Source: Roseovarius litorisediminis
Lineage (GTDB): Bacteria; Pseudomonadota; Alphaproteobacteria; Rhodobacterales; Rhodobacteraceae
Reading direction: 5' to 3'
NCBI RefSeq assembly: GCF_900172295.1
Contig: NZ_FWFL01000002.1
Location: 310,001 to 374,000 of the forward strand
Length of the DNA: 64,000 nt
The notes beneath the pieces were generated by a model. That model was not told the origin of the DNA. It saw only the letters and a list, made by a program, of their open reading frames with translations, and searched no databases. Position numbers and translations under genes: made by a program. Below, one piece after another: positions 28,299 to 37,917 of this stretch (position 1 is its first letter; each line of letters begins with the position of its first letter).

Positions 28299-29162
28299 GT
28301 GGGGAATGCGATCAAGACGGGGCTGACGCCGGGGCTGTATCTGGTTGCGACTCCGATTGGCACGGCGCGCGACATCACGCTTAGGGCTTTGGATATTCTT
28401 GCCTCGGCGGATGTGGTCGCGGCCGAGGATACGCGCAGCCTGCGCAAATTGATGGATATCCACGGGGTTGCACTGGGGGATCGCCCGCTGTTGGCCTATC
28501 ACGATCACAATGGTGATAAGGTAAGGCCCAGGCTTCTAGAGGCTTTGAGCGCAGGCAAATCGGTGGTTTACGCGTCCGAGGCGGGCACACCTTTGGTGGC
28601 GGATCCGGGATTTGATCTGGCGCGCGCTGTCGTGGCCGAAGGCTATGCACTGGTGTCGGCGCCGGGCCCGTCTGCGGTGATCACGGCGCTGACATTGGCG
28701 GGATTGCCGACGGATAAATTTCTTTTCGCGGGCTTTTTGCCCAATGCTACCGGACGGCGGAAATCCGCGCTAAGCGAGTTGAAGGACGTGCCTGCGACGC
28801 TCGTCTTCTACGAATCGCCCAAACGGATCGCAGCGATGCTGTCGAATGCCGCCGAGGTTCTGGGCGGCGAACGCCAAGCGGCAGTCTGTCGCGAACTGAC
28901 CAAGAAATTCGAGGAAATCCTGCGCGGGACACTGGATGAGCTGGCTGCGACCTGTGCGGCCCGCACTCTTAAAGGCGAAATCGTTGTGGTGATTGACCGG
29001 GCAGGTTCAGTAATTGTTAGCGAAACTGATCTAGAAGAAAAAATTATAGACGCTTTGCGGACGCGCACTGTGCGCGATGCGGCAGATGTTGTTTCAGCCG
29101 AACTGGGATTGCCACGACGCCGTGTTTATCAGCTAGCGCTTAAGCTGGCAGGTACCGACTAG
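28299..29162 (+). CDS. rsmI: 16S rRNA (cytidine-1402-2'-O)-methyltransferase
   Basis: A 287-residue tetrapyrrole-methylase-fold enzyme that uses S-adenosylmethionine to 2'-O-methylate C1402 in the ribosomal P site. GLYLVATPIGTARDITLRAL and AAEDTRSLRKLM are the family N terminus, and YASEAGTPLVADPGFDLAR and FYESPKRI follow. The start is GTG at 28299. It is divergent from the LpoA-like gene and followed 30 bases later by yraN. Confidence 0.94.
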   Translation: MGNAIKTGLTPGLYLVATPIGTARDITLRALDILASADVVAAEDTRSLRKLMDIHGVALGDRPLLAYHDHNGDKVRPRLLEALSAGKSVVYASEAGTPLVADPGFDLARAVVAEGYALVSAPGPSAVITALTLAGLPTDKFLFAGFLPNATGRRKSALSELKDVPATLVFYESPKRIAAMLSNAAEVLGGERQAAVCRELTKKFEEILRGTLDELAATCAARTLKGEIVVVIDRAGSVIVSETDLEEKIIDALRTRTVRDAADVVSAELGLPRRRVYQLALKLAGTD

Positions 29163-29192
29163 TGGCGAGTCTGATCCGGTGAAAGGTGAGGC

Positions 29193-29603
29193 ATGTCAAA
29201 ACCCGATGAAAAAGGATGTGCCCCGCCTGATCGGGCTCAGCGGCACGAGGCGGGACAGCGCGCATATTTATCGGGCGACAGCGCAGAGCGGTCGGTTGCT
29301 GCCGAATATTTCAAGCGGGGATGCACAGTATTGGAAACCCGTTGGCGTGGTCATGGGGGCGAGATAGACCTGATCATCCGGGATGGGCCGGTTTACGTAT
29401 TTTGCGAGGTCAAGAAAGCGCGCAACTTTGATGTTGCAATGACCCGGCTAAGACCCGCGCAGATGCGGCGCATTCATGCCGCTGCTGAAGAGTTTCTGGG
29501 AACGACGAAATCGGGATCGCTAAGTGAAGTGCGTTTCGATCTGGCAATTATGGATGGTCAAGGGCGCATCGAGATCCTGGAGAACGCGTTCGGGCATTTC
29601 TGA
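29193..29603 (+). CDS. YraN / UPF0102 family endonuclease-like protein
   Basis: A 136-residue protein of the UPF0102 family, which has a Holliday-junction-resolvase-like nuclease fold. The conserved core is visible as AAEYFKRGCTVLETRWR, GGEIDLIIRDG and VYVFCEVKKA, giving the Asp and Glu-x-Lys pattern of restriction-type nucleases. The N-terminal 30 residues are hydrophilic and not conserved. GAGG precedes the start. It is co-directional with rsmI and gshB; the biochemical role is not established. Confidence 0.88.
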   Translation: MSKPDEKGCAPPDRAQRHEAGQRAYLSGDSAERSVAAEYFKRGCTVLETRWRGHGGEIDLIIRDGPVYVFCEVKKARNFDVAMTRLRPAQMRRIHAAAEEFLGTTKSGSLSEVRFDLAIMDGQGRIEILENAFGHF

Positions 29604-29660
29604 ATTGAACCTTTGGCCTTCATGCCCCATTTAGGGGGGAACGGAACAAGGGGACAACCC

Positions 29661-30596
29661 ATGAAAATCGCCTTTCAGATGGACCCGATCGGGCCAATCA
29701 ACATTGATGCCGACAGTACTTTTCGTTTGGCTGAAGAGGCTCAGGCGCGCGGGCACGAGTTGTTTTATTATACGCCTGACAAGCTGGCCTATGATCAGGG
29801 ACACGTGACGGCGCGAGGTTGGCCATTGCGTGTGCAGCGCGTAAAGGGGGATCATTTCCGGCTGGGCGACGAGGCGACTGTGGACCTTGCGGATTTTGAT
29901 GTGGTCTGGCTGCGTCAGGACCCGCCGTTTGACATGTTCTACATCACCACCACGCATATTCTGCAGCGGCTGATGCCGGGCACGACGGTGGTCAATGATC
30001 CGTTCTGGGTGCGCAATTTTCCCGAAAAACTGTTGATCCTGGATTTTCCGCAGCTGATGCCGCCGACTACGATTGCCCGCGACATTGACACGATCCGCGC
30101 CTTTAAAGAGCAACATGGTGATGTTATCCTGAAGCCGCTTTATGGCAATGGCGGTGCCGGCGTGTTCATGCTGAACATGGCGGATCGCAATCTGACCTCG
30201 CTGCACGAGCTGTTCACCGGGTTCAGCCGGGAGCCATTGATCGTGCAAAAATTCCTTCCCGATGTTGCCAAGGGCGACAAACGGGTGATTCTGGTTGACG
30301 GTGAGCCGGTGGGTGCAATCAACCGGGTGCCTGCCAAGGGTGAGACCCGGTCCAACATGCATGTGGGAGGGCGCCCCGAAAAGGTTGAACTGACGGATCG
30401 CGACCGCGAAATTTGTGCCGCGATCGGGCCACTCTTACGCGAAAAGGGACAGGTTTTTGTGGGGATTGATGTGATTGGTGAGTATCTGACCGAGATCAAC
30501 GTCACATCGCCAACCGGCATTCAGGAACTGGAGCGGTTCGATGGTGTCAACGTGGCTGCGCAGATATGGGAGGCCATCGAGGCCAAGCGCGCATGA
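29661..30596 (+). CDS. gshB: Glutathione synthetase
   Basis: A 311-residue ATP-grasp enzyme that joins gamma-glutamylcysteine and glycine to form glutathione in the cytosol. [20 protein letters not shown] is the characteristic N terminus, [19 protein letters not shown] follows, and the ATP-grasp region has [12 protein letters not shown] and [19 protein letters not shown]. The start is at 29661 after a GGGGACAA purine stretch. Length and motifs match gshB. Confidence 0.95.
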   Translation: MKIAFQMDPIGPINIDADSTFRLAEEAQARGHELFYYTPDKLAYDQGHVTARGWPLRVQRVKGDHFRLGDEATVDLADFDVVWLRQDPPFDMFYITTTHILQRLMPGTTVVNDPFWVRNFPEKLLILDFPQLMPPTTIARDIDTIRAFKEQHGDVILKPLYGNGGAGVFMLNMADRNLTSLHELFTGFSREPLIVQKFLPDVAKGDKRVILVDGEPVGAINRVPAKGETRSNMHVGGRPEKVELTDRDREICAAIGPLLREKGQVFVGIDVIGEYLTEINVTSPTGIQELERFDGVNVAAQIWEAIEAKRA

Positions 30597-30684
30597 GCGC
30601 TGAATAAAATCTTCCCCATCACTGGCCGCATTTGTGCCGTTTCTTCCAGAAGTCTGTCAAACGTCAAAATCATTGCCGCGTGGT

Positions 30685-32199
30685 TTACAGTTCTTTCACA
30701 CCTGACAGGCGAAAGCTGATGGCTTCCGCCACATGGGGCTGGCGCACATCCTGATCAGCGTCCAGGTCGGCGATGGTTCGTGCGACACGCAAAATCCGGT
30801 GGTAGCCGCGTGCCGAAAGTCCAAATCGTTCAGCCACGCGATTGATCAGATCGCGACCTTGAGGGTCGGGTGTCGCGATCTCTTCCAGGGCCTCGCCTTC
30901 GGCATCGGCATTCAGGCGCATGTCGGGTCGGTCGGCAAATCGTTGGGCCTGTACCGCCCGGGCCTGTTCGACCCGGCCTGCGACCGTCGCTGAGGCGTCG
31001 CCCGAGGGTGGCAGATCAAGATCAGTAAAGCTGACCGGTGGCACTTCGATGCGCAGATCGAAACGGTCCATCAAAGGGCCTGAAATTCGGCCAAGGTAGT
31101 CTTCGCCGCAAAGGGGCACACGGGCGCAGGCCCGTGCCGGATCAGAGAGGTATCCGCACTTGCAAGGGTTTGCAGCGGCTACCAGCATGAACCGACAGGG
31201 ATATCTGATATGGGCGTTGGCACGGGCGATCATCACCTCGCCGGACTCGATGGGCTGGCGCAGGGTTTCCAGCACGGTGCGGGGAAATTCGGGAAATTCA
31301 TCCATGAAAAGTACACCATTGTGGGCAAGGCTGATTTCACCGGGGCTGGCGCGGCGGCCTCCGCCGACGATAGCGGCCATCGAAGCGGTGTGATGCGGTT
31401 CGCGAAACGGGCGGGTGCGGCTAATGCCGCCTTCGTCCAGCAGGCCCGCAAGGGAATGGATCATTGAGGTTTCCAACGCCTCGACTGGGGTGAGTGGTGG
31501 CAGGATGCCTGGCAACCGGGCGGCCAACATGGATTTGCCCGAACCGGGCGTACCCACCATCATCAGGTGGTGGCGTCCGGCGGCGGCAATTTCAAGCGCG
31601 CGCTTGGCGCGTTCCTGCCCCTTGACGTCGCGCAGGTCGCGCCCGCCATTGCCGGTAAGGACTTCTCCTGGTTCAGCCGGTGCCAGAGGGGACTGGCCGG
31701 TATAGTGGCGTACAACATCCGCAAGCGAGGCTGCGCCGATCACTTGTGCTGCGCCAACCCAGGCGGCCTCGGCACCCGAAGCTTTTGGGCAGAGGAGTGT
31801 CCGATCGTCTTCTGCGGCGGCCATGGCGGCTGGCAGGGCACCAATGACAGGGATGAGGGTGCCATCGAGTGACAATTCTCCCAGTGAACAGGTGCCTTCT
31901 ACGGCGTCTTTTGGGATGATTTCCAGCGCGGCCAGCAGGGCCAGAGCAATGGGCAGGTCGAAATGGCTGCCTTCTTTGGGCAGGTCGGCCGGGCTGAGGT
32001 TGATAGTGATGCGTTTAGACGGCAGCGCGATGGCCATGGAGCTGAGCGCAGTGCGCACACGATCCCTGGCCTCGGACACGGCCTTGTCAGGCAGGCCGAC
32101 AAGGGAAAAGGCGGGCAGGCCGGGGGTGATGGCGCATTGCACCTCAACCTGGCGCGCCTCGACCCCTTCAAAAGCCACCGTATAGGCGCGTGCGACCAT
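30685..32199 (-). CDS. comM: ComM/YifB Mg-chelatase-like AAA+ ATPase
   Basis: A 504-residue AAA+ protein; ComM is a hexameric branch-migration helicase that aids integration of incoming DNA during transformation. The N-terminal Lon-like domain (VARAYTVAFEGVEARQVEVQ) is followed by Walker A in MMVGTPGSGKSMLA and Walker B in VLFMDEFPEF. A Cys cluster (NPCKCGYL, ACARVPLCG) and the C-terminal sensor region (RGYHRILRVARTIADL) follow. I start at 32199 with GGGGA upstream; an ATG 12 bases earlier is also open. Confidence 0.92.
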   Translation of the reverse strand: MVARAYTVAFEGVEARQVEVQCAITPGLPAFSLVGLPDKAVSEARDRVRTALSSMAIALPSKRITINLSPADLPKEGSHFDLPIALALLAALEIIPKDAVEGTCSLGELSLDGTLIPVIGALPAAMAAAEDDRTLLCPKASGAEAAWVGAAQVIGAASLADVVRHYTGQSPLAPAEPGEVLTGNGGRDLRDVKGQERAKRALEIAAAGRHHLMMVGTPGSGKSMLAARLPGILPPLTPVEALETSMIHSLAGLLDEGGISRTRPFREPHHTASMAAIVGGGRRASPGEISLAHNGVLFMDEFPEFPRTVLETLRQPIESGEVMIARANAHIRYPCRFMLVAAANPCKCGYLSDPARACARVPLCGEDYLGRISGPLMDRFDLRIEVPPVSFTDLDLPPSGDASATVAGRVEQARAVQAQRFADRPDMRLNADAEGEALEEIATPDPQGRDLINRVAERFGLSARGYHRILRVARTIADLDADQDVRQPHVAEAISFRLSGVKEL

Positions 32200-32352
32200 G
32201 CTGTTCCCCATTTCATAAATCGTGGTTAACGAATACGGTGGGAAGGGTTTAGGATTGGTTAACTGACGCAGGAAGGCGCAGCCCCCACGTTACAAACCCG
32301 AGGGATTTTAACGCCCCCGGAACAGTTTCCAAAAGAAGACGTAATCGCGTTT

Positions 32353-33225
32353 TCAGGCGTTGAAAATTGTGGTGAAGGCGGGCCACGCGTCGGGATCGGC
32401 CACTGTTTTATCGCGGCAGAAGGCGTTGCAGAATCCGAATGTCCGGCCCTCGGTCTCCAGAAGGTGGGTGATGGGTTTGCCGGAATAGGGGCAAACCGTG
32501 TTTTCGGGTGTGCCTGTGTCGACGGGGTGCGCCGGGCGCGGCATCGGGCCCGGCCAGGGGCCTGTGGTATAGGGTTTGGCATAGCGGTTGAGCGTTTCGC
32601 CATGCACCAGCCCCATGGCGCGCCAGCGTCGGAAGGCCGGATCGGCCAGATGAGCAGCGACATAGGCCTGTGCAGCGGGGGTGACTGCAAGACCGTACCC
32701 TGCAATCCGCGCCGCTACAGGCGCAAAGAAGGCATCGGCAACCGAATAGGCGCCGCAGAGCCACGGACCGTCGGGAAGGCAGGTGTTTCGGGCATGATCC
32801 CAGATCAGTTCAAGCCTGCGAAGATCTGCCATTACCGCGTCTGAAGGTTGCATGTTTGTATAGGCGAGCCGAACATTCATCGGACAATCGCTGCGCAGGG
32901 CAGTAAAGCCCGAATGCATCTCGGCCGTGAGGTTGCGGGCGGTGGCGCGCGACTTGGGATCTGTTGGCCAGAGACCCGCATCGGGATGGCGGGTTGCCAG
33001 TTCTTCGGCGATCGCGAGGGAATCGGACAGGATCGCGCCTTCGGGTGTGCGTAGGGCGGGTACGGTCTTGGCGGGTGCCCAGTCGGGCATCTGGTCGGGT
33101 ACACTGCCGAGTTTGAAATTCACCATTCTGGTCTGCCGGGGCAGACCGAATTTTTCAAACAACAGCCAGCCGCGCAGTGACCAGGAAGAATAGGCGTAAT
33201 CGCCGAGAATGAGATCATAAGTCAT
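32353..33225 (-). CDS. Glutathione S-transferase family protein with C-terminal Cys motif
   Basis: A 290-residue protein. Residues 1-80 form a thioredoxin-like GST domain (ILGDYAYSSWSLRGWLLFEK, then VPALRTPEG and LSDSLAIAEELA), and residues 95-215 form the helical GST domain. The last 55 residues are extra: CPYSGKP at 245, then FCNAFC at 266-270, a C-x20-C-x3-C arrangement that could hold a metal, similar to YHS-type domains. The function and acceptor are unknown. It lies downstream of the two cobalamin salvage genes on the same strand, with about 58 bases between. Confidence 0.8.
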   Translation of the reverse strand: MTYDLILGDYAYSSWSLRGWLLFEKFGLPRQTRMVNFKLGSVPDQMPDWAPAKTVPALRTPEGAILSDSLAIAEELATRHPDAGLWPTDPKSRATARNLTAEMHSGFTALRSDCPMNVRLAYTNMQPSDAVMADLRRLELIWDHARNTCLPDGPWLCGAYSVADAFFAPVAARIAGYGLAVTPAAQAYVAAHLADPAFRRWRAMGLVHGETLNRYAKPYTTGPWPGPMPRPAHPVDTGTPENTVCPYSGKPITHLLETEGRTFGFCNAFCRDKTVADPDAWPAFTTIFNA

Positions 33226-33283
33226 GGCATGACGATAGCGCTTGCCGGTTTTGGTGTGAAACCAAGAATTGTGAGGCGGGTCA

Positions 33284-33856
33284 TCACGGCAGATGATTGA
33301 TCTGCGCCGCGTGCCAGCCGCTTTCCTTTTTATGCAGTTCCGTTACCGAAAGATTGTCGATCCGGTGGCTGAAGACCTCGTACGCACCGACCCGCAGGGC
33401 CTGCTGAACCTGCGTCAGGATTGCGCCGAAATGGGCCACCGCAATGATGTCGCGGCCCGCATGTGCTGTAAGCATACGGTTGACTGCGCGGTCGACACGC
33501 GTGGCCACCTCGTGCCAGCTTTCGCCGCCGGGGGGGCGCACATCGCCGGGATTGTCCCAGAAGGCGCGCAGATGGTCCTGATCGGGGATGGTGTCAAAGC
33601 GTTGCAATTCCCAGTCACCAAAGTGAATTTCGCGCAAGTCGGGATCATGAGGCAGGCGATCCCGGTTGCCTGCGATGGCATCGGCAGTGGCGCTGGCGCG
33701 GATGAGATCGGAAGAGATGACAAGAGCATCATCAGGCAAATGCGACCTGAGACGTTCGATCTGTGCTGCGTTGCTCAGGTCGGCCGGAAGGTCAGACCAG
33801 CCGACCATGGATTTCGCATGTGTGGGCCCATGGCGGACCCAGAAAATGCGACTCAA
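33284..33856 (-). CDS. cobC: Histidine phosphatase, probable alpha-ribazole phosphatase
   Basis: A 190-residue phosphoglycerate-mutase-like phosphatase with the RHG signature in WVRHGPTHAK, the conserved Glu in LREIHFGDWE, and the second His in AVAHFGAILT. Its start overlaps the adenosylcobinamide kinase gene by 4 bases, so I infer the cobalamin role: removal of phosphate from alpha-ribazole 5'-phosphate or adenosylcobalamin phosphate. The fold is certain; the substrate is inferred from context only. Confidence 0.78.
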   Translation of the reverse strand: MSRIFWVRHGPTHAKSMVGWSDLPADLSNAAQIERLRSHLPDDALVISSDLIRASATADAIAGNRDRLPHDPDLREIHFGDWELQRFDTIPDQDHLRAFWDNPGDVRPPGGESWHEVATRVDRAVNRMLTAHAGRDIIAVAHFGAILTQVQQALRVGAYEVFSHRIDNLSVTELHKKESGWHAAQINHLP

Positions 33857-34374
33857 GGCAACTGACCTTTCAGGACCTGCGGCAGGCCCGCGATGACGTT
33901 GACAACCAGACCTGCCTTTTGGGCAAGTTTCTGGTTCAGCCGCCCCTGGGCCTCGCGGAAATCACGGGCAAGTTTGTTGTCAGGCACCACTGAAAGCCCC
34001 ACCTCATTGCTGACGATCACGATGGGGGCTGCGCTGAGCGCGATACCTGCCATCAACCCGGCCTCGGCTTCGGCCAGATCATTTTCTGCCAGCATATGAT
34101 TGGAAAGCCACATTGTGGCGCAATCCAAAAGAACGGCTTGATCCCCGCTGATCGCCGCCAGAGTGCGGCCCACATCCAGTGGTTCTTCGACAGTTCGCCA
34201 GCCTGCTCCGCGCGTTTCTTTGTGATGATAGACTTTTGCCCGCATCTCGTTGTCGTGGATTTGCGCTGTCGCCAGATAGACCAGCCCGCGACCTGTGCCT
34301 TTTACAAGGCTTTCGGCGAAGGCGGATTTCCCCGAGGCCGCGCCCCCAAGTACCAAAGTAAGTTCTGGCAGCAT
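33853..34374 (-). CDS. cobP: Bifunctional adenosylcobinamide kinase / GTP:adenosylcobinamide-phosphate guanylyltransferase
   Basis: A 173-residue CobU/CobP enzyme of the late cobalamin pathway. It phosphorylates adenosylcobinamide and then transfers GMP. The P-loop is LVLGGAASGKSAFAE at the very N terminus. IHDNEMRAKVYHH contains the guanylylated His, and VLLDCATMWLSNHM and IVIVSNEVGLSVVP are conserved. I chose ATG 34374, which puts the P-loop at the expected distance. It overlaps the phosphatase gene by 4 bases. Confidence 0.93.
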   Translation of the reverse strand: MLPELTLVLGGAASGKSAFAESLVKGTGRGLVYLATAQIHDNEMRAKVYHHKETRGAGWRTVEEPLDVGRTLAAISGDQAVLLDCATMWLSNHMLAENDLAEAEAGLMAGIALSAAPIVIVSNEVGLSVVPDNKLARDFREAQGRLNQKLAQKAGLVVNVIAGLPQVLKGQLP

Positions 34375-34481
34375 TGTGGTTTTGCACCCTTTTTTGATCC
34401 AGATTGATTGGGTCTGCGTATCACCCCATGAGAAACTGAGAAAGGGCGCAATCGGGATTGCTGCCCTGCAAGGGGGTAAAA

Positions 34482-35360
34482 ATGCCACTGGATGCACCAC
34501 AAACCAGTTCCATGTCCCGCACTGCTATGAAGGCCGAGTTGCTGGACGCAGAGACCGAGCGCCAACTTGCCTGCGCCTGGCGCGATCAGCGCGATGAAGC
34601 GGCACTGCATCGGCTGATCACGGCCTACATGCGGCTGGCTATTTCGATGGCTTCCAAGTTCCGCCGCTATGGCGCGCCGATGAATGACTTGATTCAAGAG
34701 GCCGGTGTCGGCCTGATGAAGGCGGCCGACAAGTTCGACCCGGATCGCGGGGTTCGGTTTTCGACCTATGCGGTGTGGTGGATCAAGGCCAGTATTCAGG
34801 ACTATGTGATGCGTAACTGGTCGATGGTGCGTACCGGAAGCACGTCATCGCAGAAATCGCTGTTTTTCAATATGCGTCGGGTGCAGGCGCGCCTGGAACG
34901 CGAGTCGATGGCGCGGGGCGAAGAACTGGATGGTTATCAGCTGCGCGAGTTGATCGCACACGAAGTTGGTGTGCCATTACGCGACGTTGAAATGATGGCG
35001 GGGCGGCTTTCGGGTTCGGATTTTTCGCTGAATGCAACGCAGTCTTCCGAAGATGAAGGGCGAGAGTGGATCGACACGATCGAGGATGACGGGCCGCGTG
35101 CGGATGAGATGGTTGAACAGGACCATGATCTTCATGCCTTGCGTGGATGGCTGGGTGAGGCGCTGGGCAAGCTGAATGAGCGCGAACAGTTTATCGTCAG
35201 GGAACGTAAATTACGTGATGTGCCCCGAACCTTGGAAAGCCTTGGAGATGAACTGAACCTTTCGAAAGAGCGTGTGCGACAGCTGGAAGTGGCGGCGTTT
35301 CAGAAGATGCGCAAAACCCTTGAACGTCATGGATCAGAGGTGCACAACCTGCTCGCATGA
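34482..35360 (+). CDS. rpoH2: RNA polymerase sigma-32 factor, RpoH2 type
   Basis: A 292-residue sigma factor. Region 2 has YMRLAISMASKFRRYGAPMN, DLIQEAGVGLMKAADKFD and the -10-recognising FSTYAVWWIKASIQDYV. The RpoH box reads SQKSLFFNMRR. The region 4 helix-turn-helix reads LESLGDELNLSKERVRQLEV. The RpoH box separates it from housekeeping sigma factors. In Rhodobacter, RpoH2 drives singlet-oxygen and heat-stress genes; I assign the H2 subtype by overall character, not alignment. ATG 34482 has a GGGGG site. It is divergent from cobP and overlaps chaN by 4 bases. Confidence 0.88.
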   Translation: MPLDAPQTSSMSRTAMKAELLDAETERQLACAWRDQRDEAALHRLITAYMRLAISMASKFRRYGAPMNDLIQEAGVGLMKAADKFDPDRGVRFSTYAVWWIKASIQDYVMRNWSMVRTGSTSSQKSLFFNMRRVQARLERESMARGEELDGYQLRELIAHEVGVPLRDVEMMAGRLSGSDFSLNATQSSEDEGREWIDTIEDDGPRADEMVEQDHDLHALRGWLGEALGKLNEREQFIVRERKLRDVPRTLESLGDELNLSKERVRQLEVAAFQKMRKTLERHGSEVHNLLA

Positions 35361-36121
35361 TTGTGCGGTTTGCCTTCCTTTTCCTGACCCTGTCCCAGAA
35401 TGCGTTTGCGCAGGATGTGCTGATCATTGGCGAGGTGCATGACAACACCGCCCACCACGCGGTCCAGGCTGAAAAGGTGGCCAAGTTCCGACCGGCCGCG
35501 CTTGTGTTTGAAATGGTAAGCCCTGCACGTATCTATGGGGAAGTCTTGCCGCAATTTACAGATCCGGGCGATTTGGAGGCATTCCTGGAGTGGGGATCGT
35601 CAGGGTGGCCGGACTTTTCGATGTACAGACCCATATTCAATGCGGCACCGGAGGCGAAGGTGTATGGCGCGCATGTCCCACGCAGCCAGGCACAGGCTGT
35701 TCTGGAAGACGGGCCAGAGCAGGTTTTCGGTGCAGAAGCCAGACGCTATGGGTTGGCTGAACCACTGTCGGCCCGGCAACAGGCCCAGCGAGAAACCCTG
35801 CAAATGGTGGCGCATTGCAATGCGCTGCCACCCGAGATTTTGCCGGGGATGGTGGAAATTCAGCGCCTGCGTGACGCCGTTCTGGCGCGTGCGGCGGTGC
35901 GCGCATTGGAGGAAACCGGTGGTCCGGTGGTTGTGATCACCGGAAACGGGCATGCGAGGCGCGACTGGGGTGTGCCCTCTTATCTGGCGGATGTTGTGCC
36001 AGAGACAACAGTTTATGTGATTGGCCAGACTGAAGACGATCAGCCTCTGGAGGGCGGATTTGACAAAGTGCTTTCGGCCCCGGCGGCTGAGCGCCCCGAC
36101 CCTTGTGCCGCTTTCAAATAA
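35357..36121 (+). CDS. ChaN-family haem-binding-like protein
   Basis: A 254-residue exported protein with a signal peptide (VRFAFLFLTLSQNAFAQ). The Tiki/ChaN fold shows IIGEVHDNTAHH near residue 25, the central EVHD metal/haem-type motif, and VITGNGHARRDWGVPSYL near 195. ChaN of Campylobacter binds haem pairs, and others are linked to iron uptake; the ligand here is not proven. There is no lipobox Cys after the signal, so it should be periplasmic. It overlaps rpoH2 by 4 bases and is probably co-expressed with it under stress. Confidence 0.8.
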   Translation: MIVRFAFLFLTLSQNAFAQDVLIIGEVHDNTAHHAVQAEKVAKFRPAALVFEMVSPARIYGEVLPQFTDPGDLEAFLEWGSSGWPDFSMYRPIFNAAPEAKVYGAHVPRSQAQAVLEDGPEQVFGAEARRYGLAEPLSARQQAQRETLQMVAHCNALPPEILPGMVEIQRLRDAVLARAAVRALEETGGPVVVITGNGHARRDWGVPSYLADVVPETTVYVIGQTEDDQPLEGGFDKVLSAPAAERPDPCAAFK

Positions 36122-36141
36122 AGATGGATTGCCCCGCGAGA

Positions 36142-36180
36142 CAGGGTGACAAGCGCAGCGAGCTGCCCCTTGTCACCCTG
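36142..36180 (+). terminator. Hairpin after the rpoH2-chaN pair
   Basis: Perfect 12-bp arms CAGGGTGACAAG / CTTGTCACCCTG enclose a smaller GCAGC/GCTGC stem. The structure starts 20 bases after the chaN stop. The bases after it are not T-rich, so it may end or stabilise the message rather than act as a canonical terminator. Confidence 0.55.
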
Positions 36181-36224
36181 AAGGTCAGACCTTACTGTCG
36201 CAGCGGCTGAATAAGGAAAGCGTC

Positions 36225-37418
36225 ATGCTGGCATCGAAACGCATTCTTCTGATTATCGGCGGAGGTATTGCGGCCTTCAAGTCCTTGGACCTGATCCGCC
36301 GCCTGCGAGAACGCGGGGCCGAGGTAACCCCGGTCCTGACTCGTGCGGGATCGGAATTTGTAACACCTCTTTCGGTTTCGGCGCTTGCCGGTCAAAAGCT
36401 TTATCAGGACCTGTTCGATCTGACCGATGAGGCCGAAATGGGCCATATCGAACTGAGCCGCAGTGCCGACCTGATCGTGGTAGCACCCGCCACCGCTGAC
36501 CTGATGGCAAAAATGGCGAACGGGCATGCGGATGATCTGGCCTCAACCCTGCTTTTGGCTACCGACACACCGGTGATGATCGCGCCGGCGATGAATGTGC
36601 GGATGTGGCAGCACAGGGCGACCCGCCGGAACACAGCGACACTGGACGCCGATGGTATTCATGTTGTTGGCCCGAATGAGGGCGACATGGCCTGCGGCGA
36701 ATTTGGCCCGGGCCGGATGGCCGAGCCGCTGGAGATTGTCGCGGCGATCGAATCAGCGTTGGCAGGCGGCCTGCTGCAAGGCAAGCGCGTGCTGGTAACA
36801 TCGGGACCGACGCAGGAGCCGATTGATCCGGTGCGCTATATTGCCAACCGCTCGTCCGGGGCGCAGGGAACGGCGCTGGCGCGGGCGCTGGTGGCATTGG
36901 GAGCCGAAGTGGTATTTGTCACTGGCCCCGCCGATGTGCCGCCGCCTTCGGGGGTTGAGGTGATCCGGGTTCAGACGGCACAAGAGATGTTGAAGGCGGT
37001 GCAAGCCGCGCTGCCGGTCGAGGCGGCCGTTTTCGCCGCTGCGGTGGCTGACTGGCGCGTTGCGAGTGCCAGCGACAGCAAGTTGAAGAAAACAAAGGAA
37101 GGTCTGCCAAATCTGGAATTCGCCGAAAACCCGGATATTCTGGCTACGGTTAGCCAGATGAAAAAGGGTCGGCCGGCACTTGTTGTGGGCTTTGCGGCCG
37201 AGACCGATGATGTCGTTGAAAACGCTGCAGCCAAGCGCCTGCGAAAAGGCTGTGACTGGATCGTTGCCAATGACGTAAACCACTCTACGGGTATCATGGG
37301 TGGGGCCGAAAATGACGTTACCCTGATCATGGACGAAGGGGTGGAAGATTGGCCGCGCATGTCCAAAGATCAGGTCGCGCAAAAACTGGCCCAGCGTATC
37401 GCTGCAGCGCTGACCTGA
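36225..37418 (+). CDS. coaBC: Phosphopantothenoylcysteine decarboxylase / phosphopantothenate-cysteine ligase
   Basis: A 397-residue bifunctional coenzyme A biosynthesis enzyme. The N-terminal flavin decarboxylase (CoaC, about 1-185) shows [36 protein letters not shown] and [11 protein letters not shown]. The C-terminal ligase (CoaB) shows [36 protein letters not shown] and IVANDV. Length and domain order are normal. It stands close before dut, with a short repeat in between. Confidence 0.96.
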   Translation: MLASKRILLIIGGGIAAFKSLDLIRRLRERGAEVTPVLTRAGSEFVTPLSVSALAGQKLYQDLFDLTDEAEMGHIELSRSADLIVVAPATADLMAKMANGHADDLASTLLLATDTPVMIAPAMNVRMWQHRATRRNTATLDADGIHVVGPNEGDMACGEFGPGRMAEPLEIVAAIESALAGGLLQGKRVLVTSGPTQEPIDPVRYIANRSSGAQGTALARALVALGAEVVFVTGPADVPPPSGVEVIRVQTAQEMLKAVQAALPVEAAVFAAAVADWRVASASDSKLKKTKEGLPNLEFAENPDILATVSQMKKGRPALVVGFAAETDDVVENAAAKRLRKGCDWIVANDVNHSTGIMGGAENDVTLIMDEGVEDWPRMSKDQVAQKLAQRIAAALT

Positions 37419-37425
37419 GGGTTTT

Positions 37426-37449
37426 GAGTATTTTTGCCAAGAAGAAGGG
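37426..37449. repeat. GAGTATTT-type intergenic repeat core, second copy
   Basis: GAGTATTTTTGCCAAGAAGA followed by AGGG lies between coaBC and dut, 7 bases before the dut start. Its purine-rich end probably doubles as the dut ribosome site. The core is similar to those at 9398-9425 and 41111-41131. Confidence 0.45.
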
Positions 37450-37455
37450 CTGGGA

Positions 37456-37917
37456 ATGGTTGCAGTGCAACTGATGTGGGACGCGGGCGCAGACCAGTCG
37501 CTTGGGCTGCCATCCTATGAAACGCCGGGGGCTGCGGGTGCTGATCTGCGGGCCAATTTTCCGGAGGGGGCCAAGGGGGGGCTGATACTGGCACCTGGTG
37601 AACGGGCGTTGGTGCCCACCGGATTGCGGATGGCGGTGCCCGAAGGGTATGAGGTGCAATTGCGCCCGCGCTCGGGGCTGGCCCTGAAAAACGGAGTTAC
37701 CCTGCCCAACAGCCCCGGCACCATCGACAGCGATTATCGCGGGCCTTTGGGTGTGATCGTGATGAATGCAGGCGATGCGCCGTTTGAGGTTACACACGGG
37801 ATGCGCATCGCCCAGATGGTTGTGGCCCCGGTCGTGCAGGCGCGTTTCGATCTTGTCCAGACGCTGGATGAAACCCTGCGCGGGCAGGGTGGTTTTGGCT
37901 CCACAGGGCGCGGCTGA
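37456..37917 (+). CDS. dut: dUTP diphosphatase
   Basis: A 153-residue trimeric dUTPase that hydrolyses dUTP to dUMP, protecting DNA and feeding dTMP synthesis. All five motifs are present: [43 protein letters not shown] and the C-terminal GGFGSTG. The stop overlaps the next gene's start by one base (TGATGA pattern), showing translational coupling. Confidence 0.96.
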   Translation: MVAVQLMWDAGADQSLGLPSYETPGAAGADLRANFPEGAKGGLILAPGERALVPTGLRMAVPEGYEVQLRPRSGLALKNGVTLPNSPGTIDSDYRGPLGVIVMNAGDAPFEVTHGMRIAQMVVAPVVQARFDLVQTLDETLRGQGGFGSTGRG

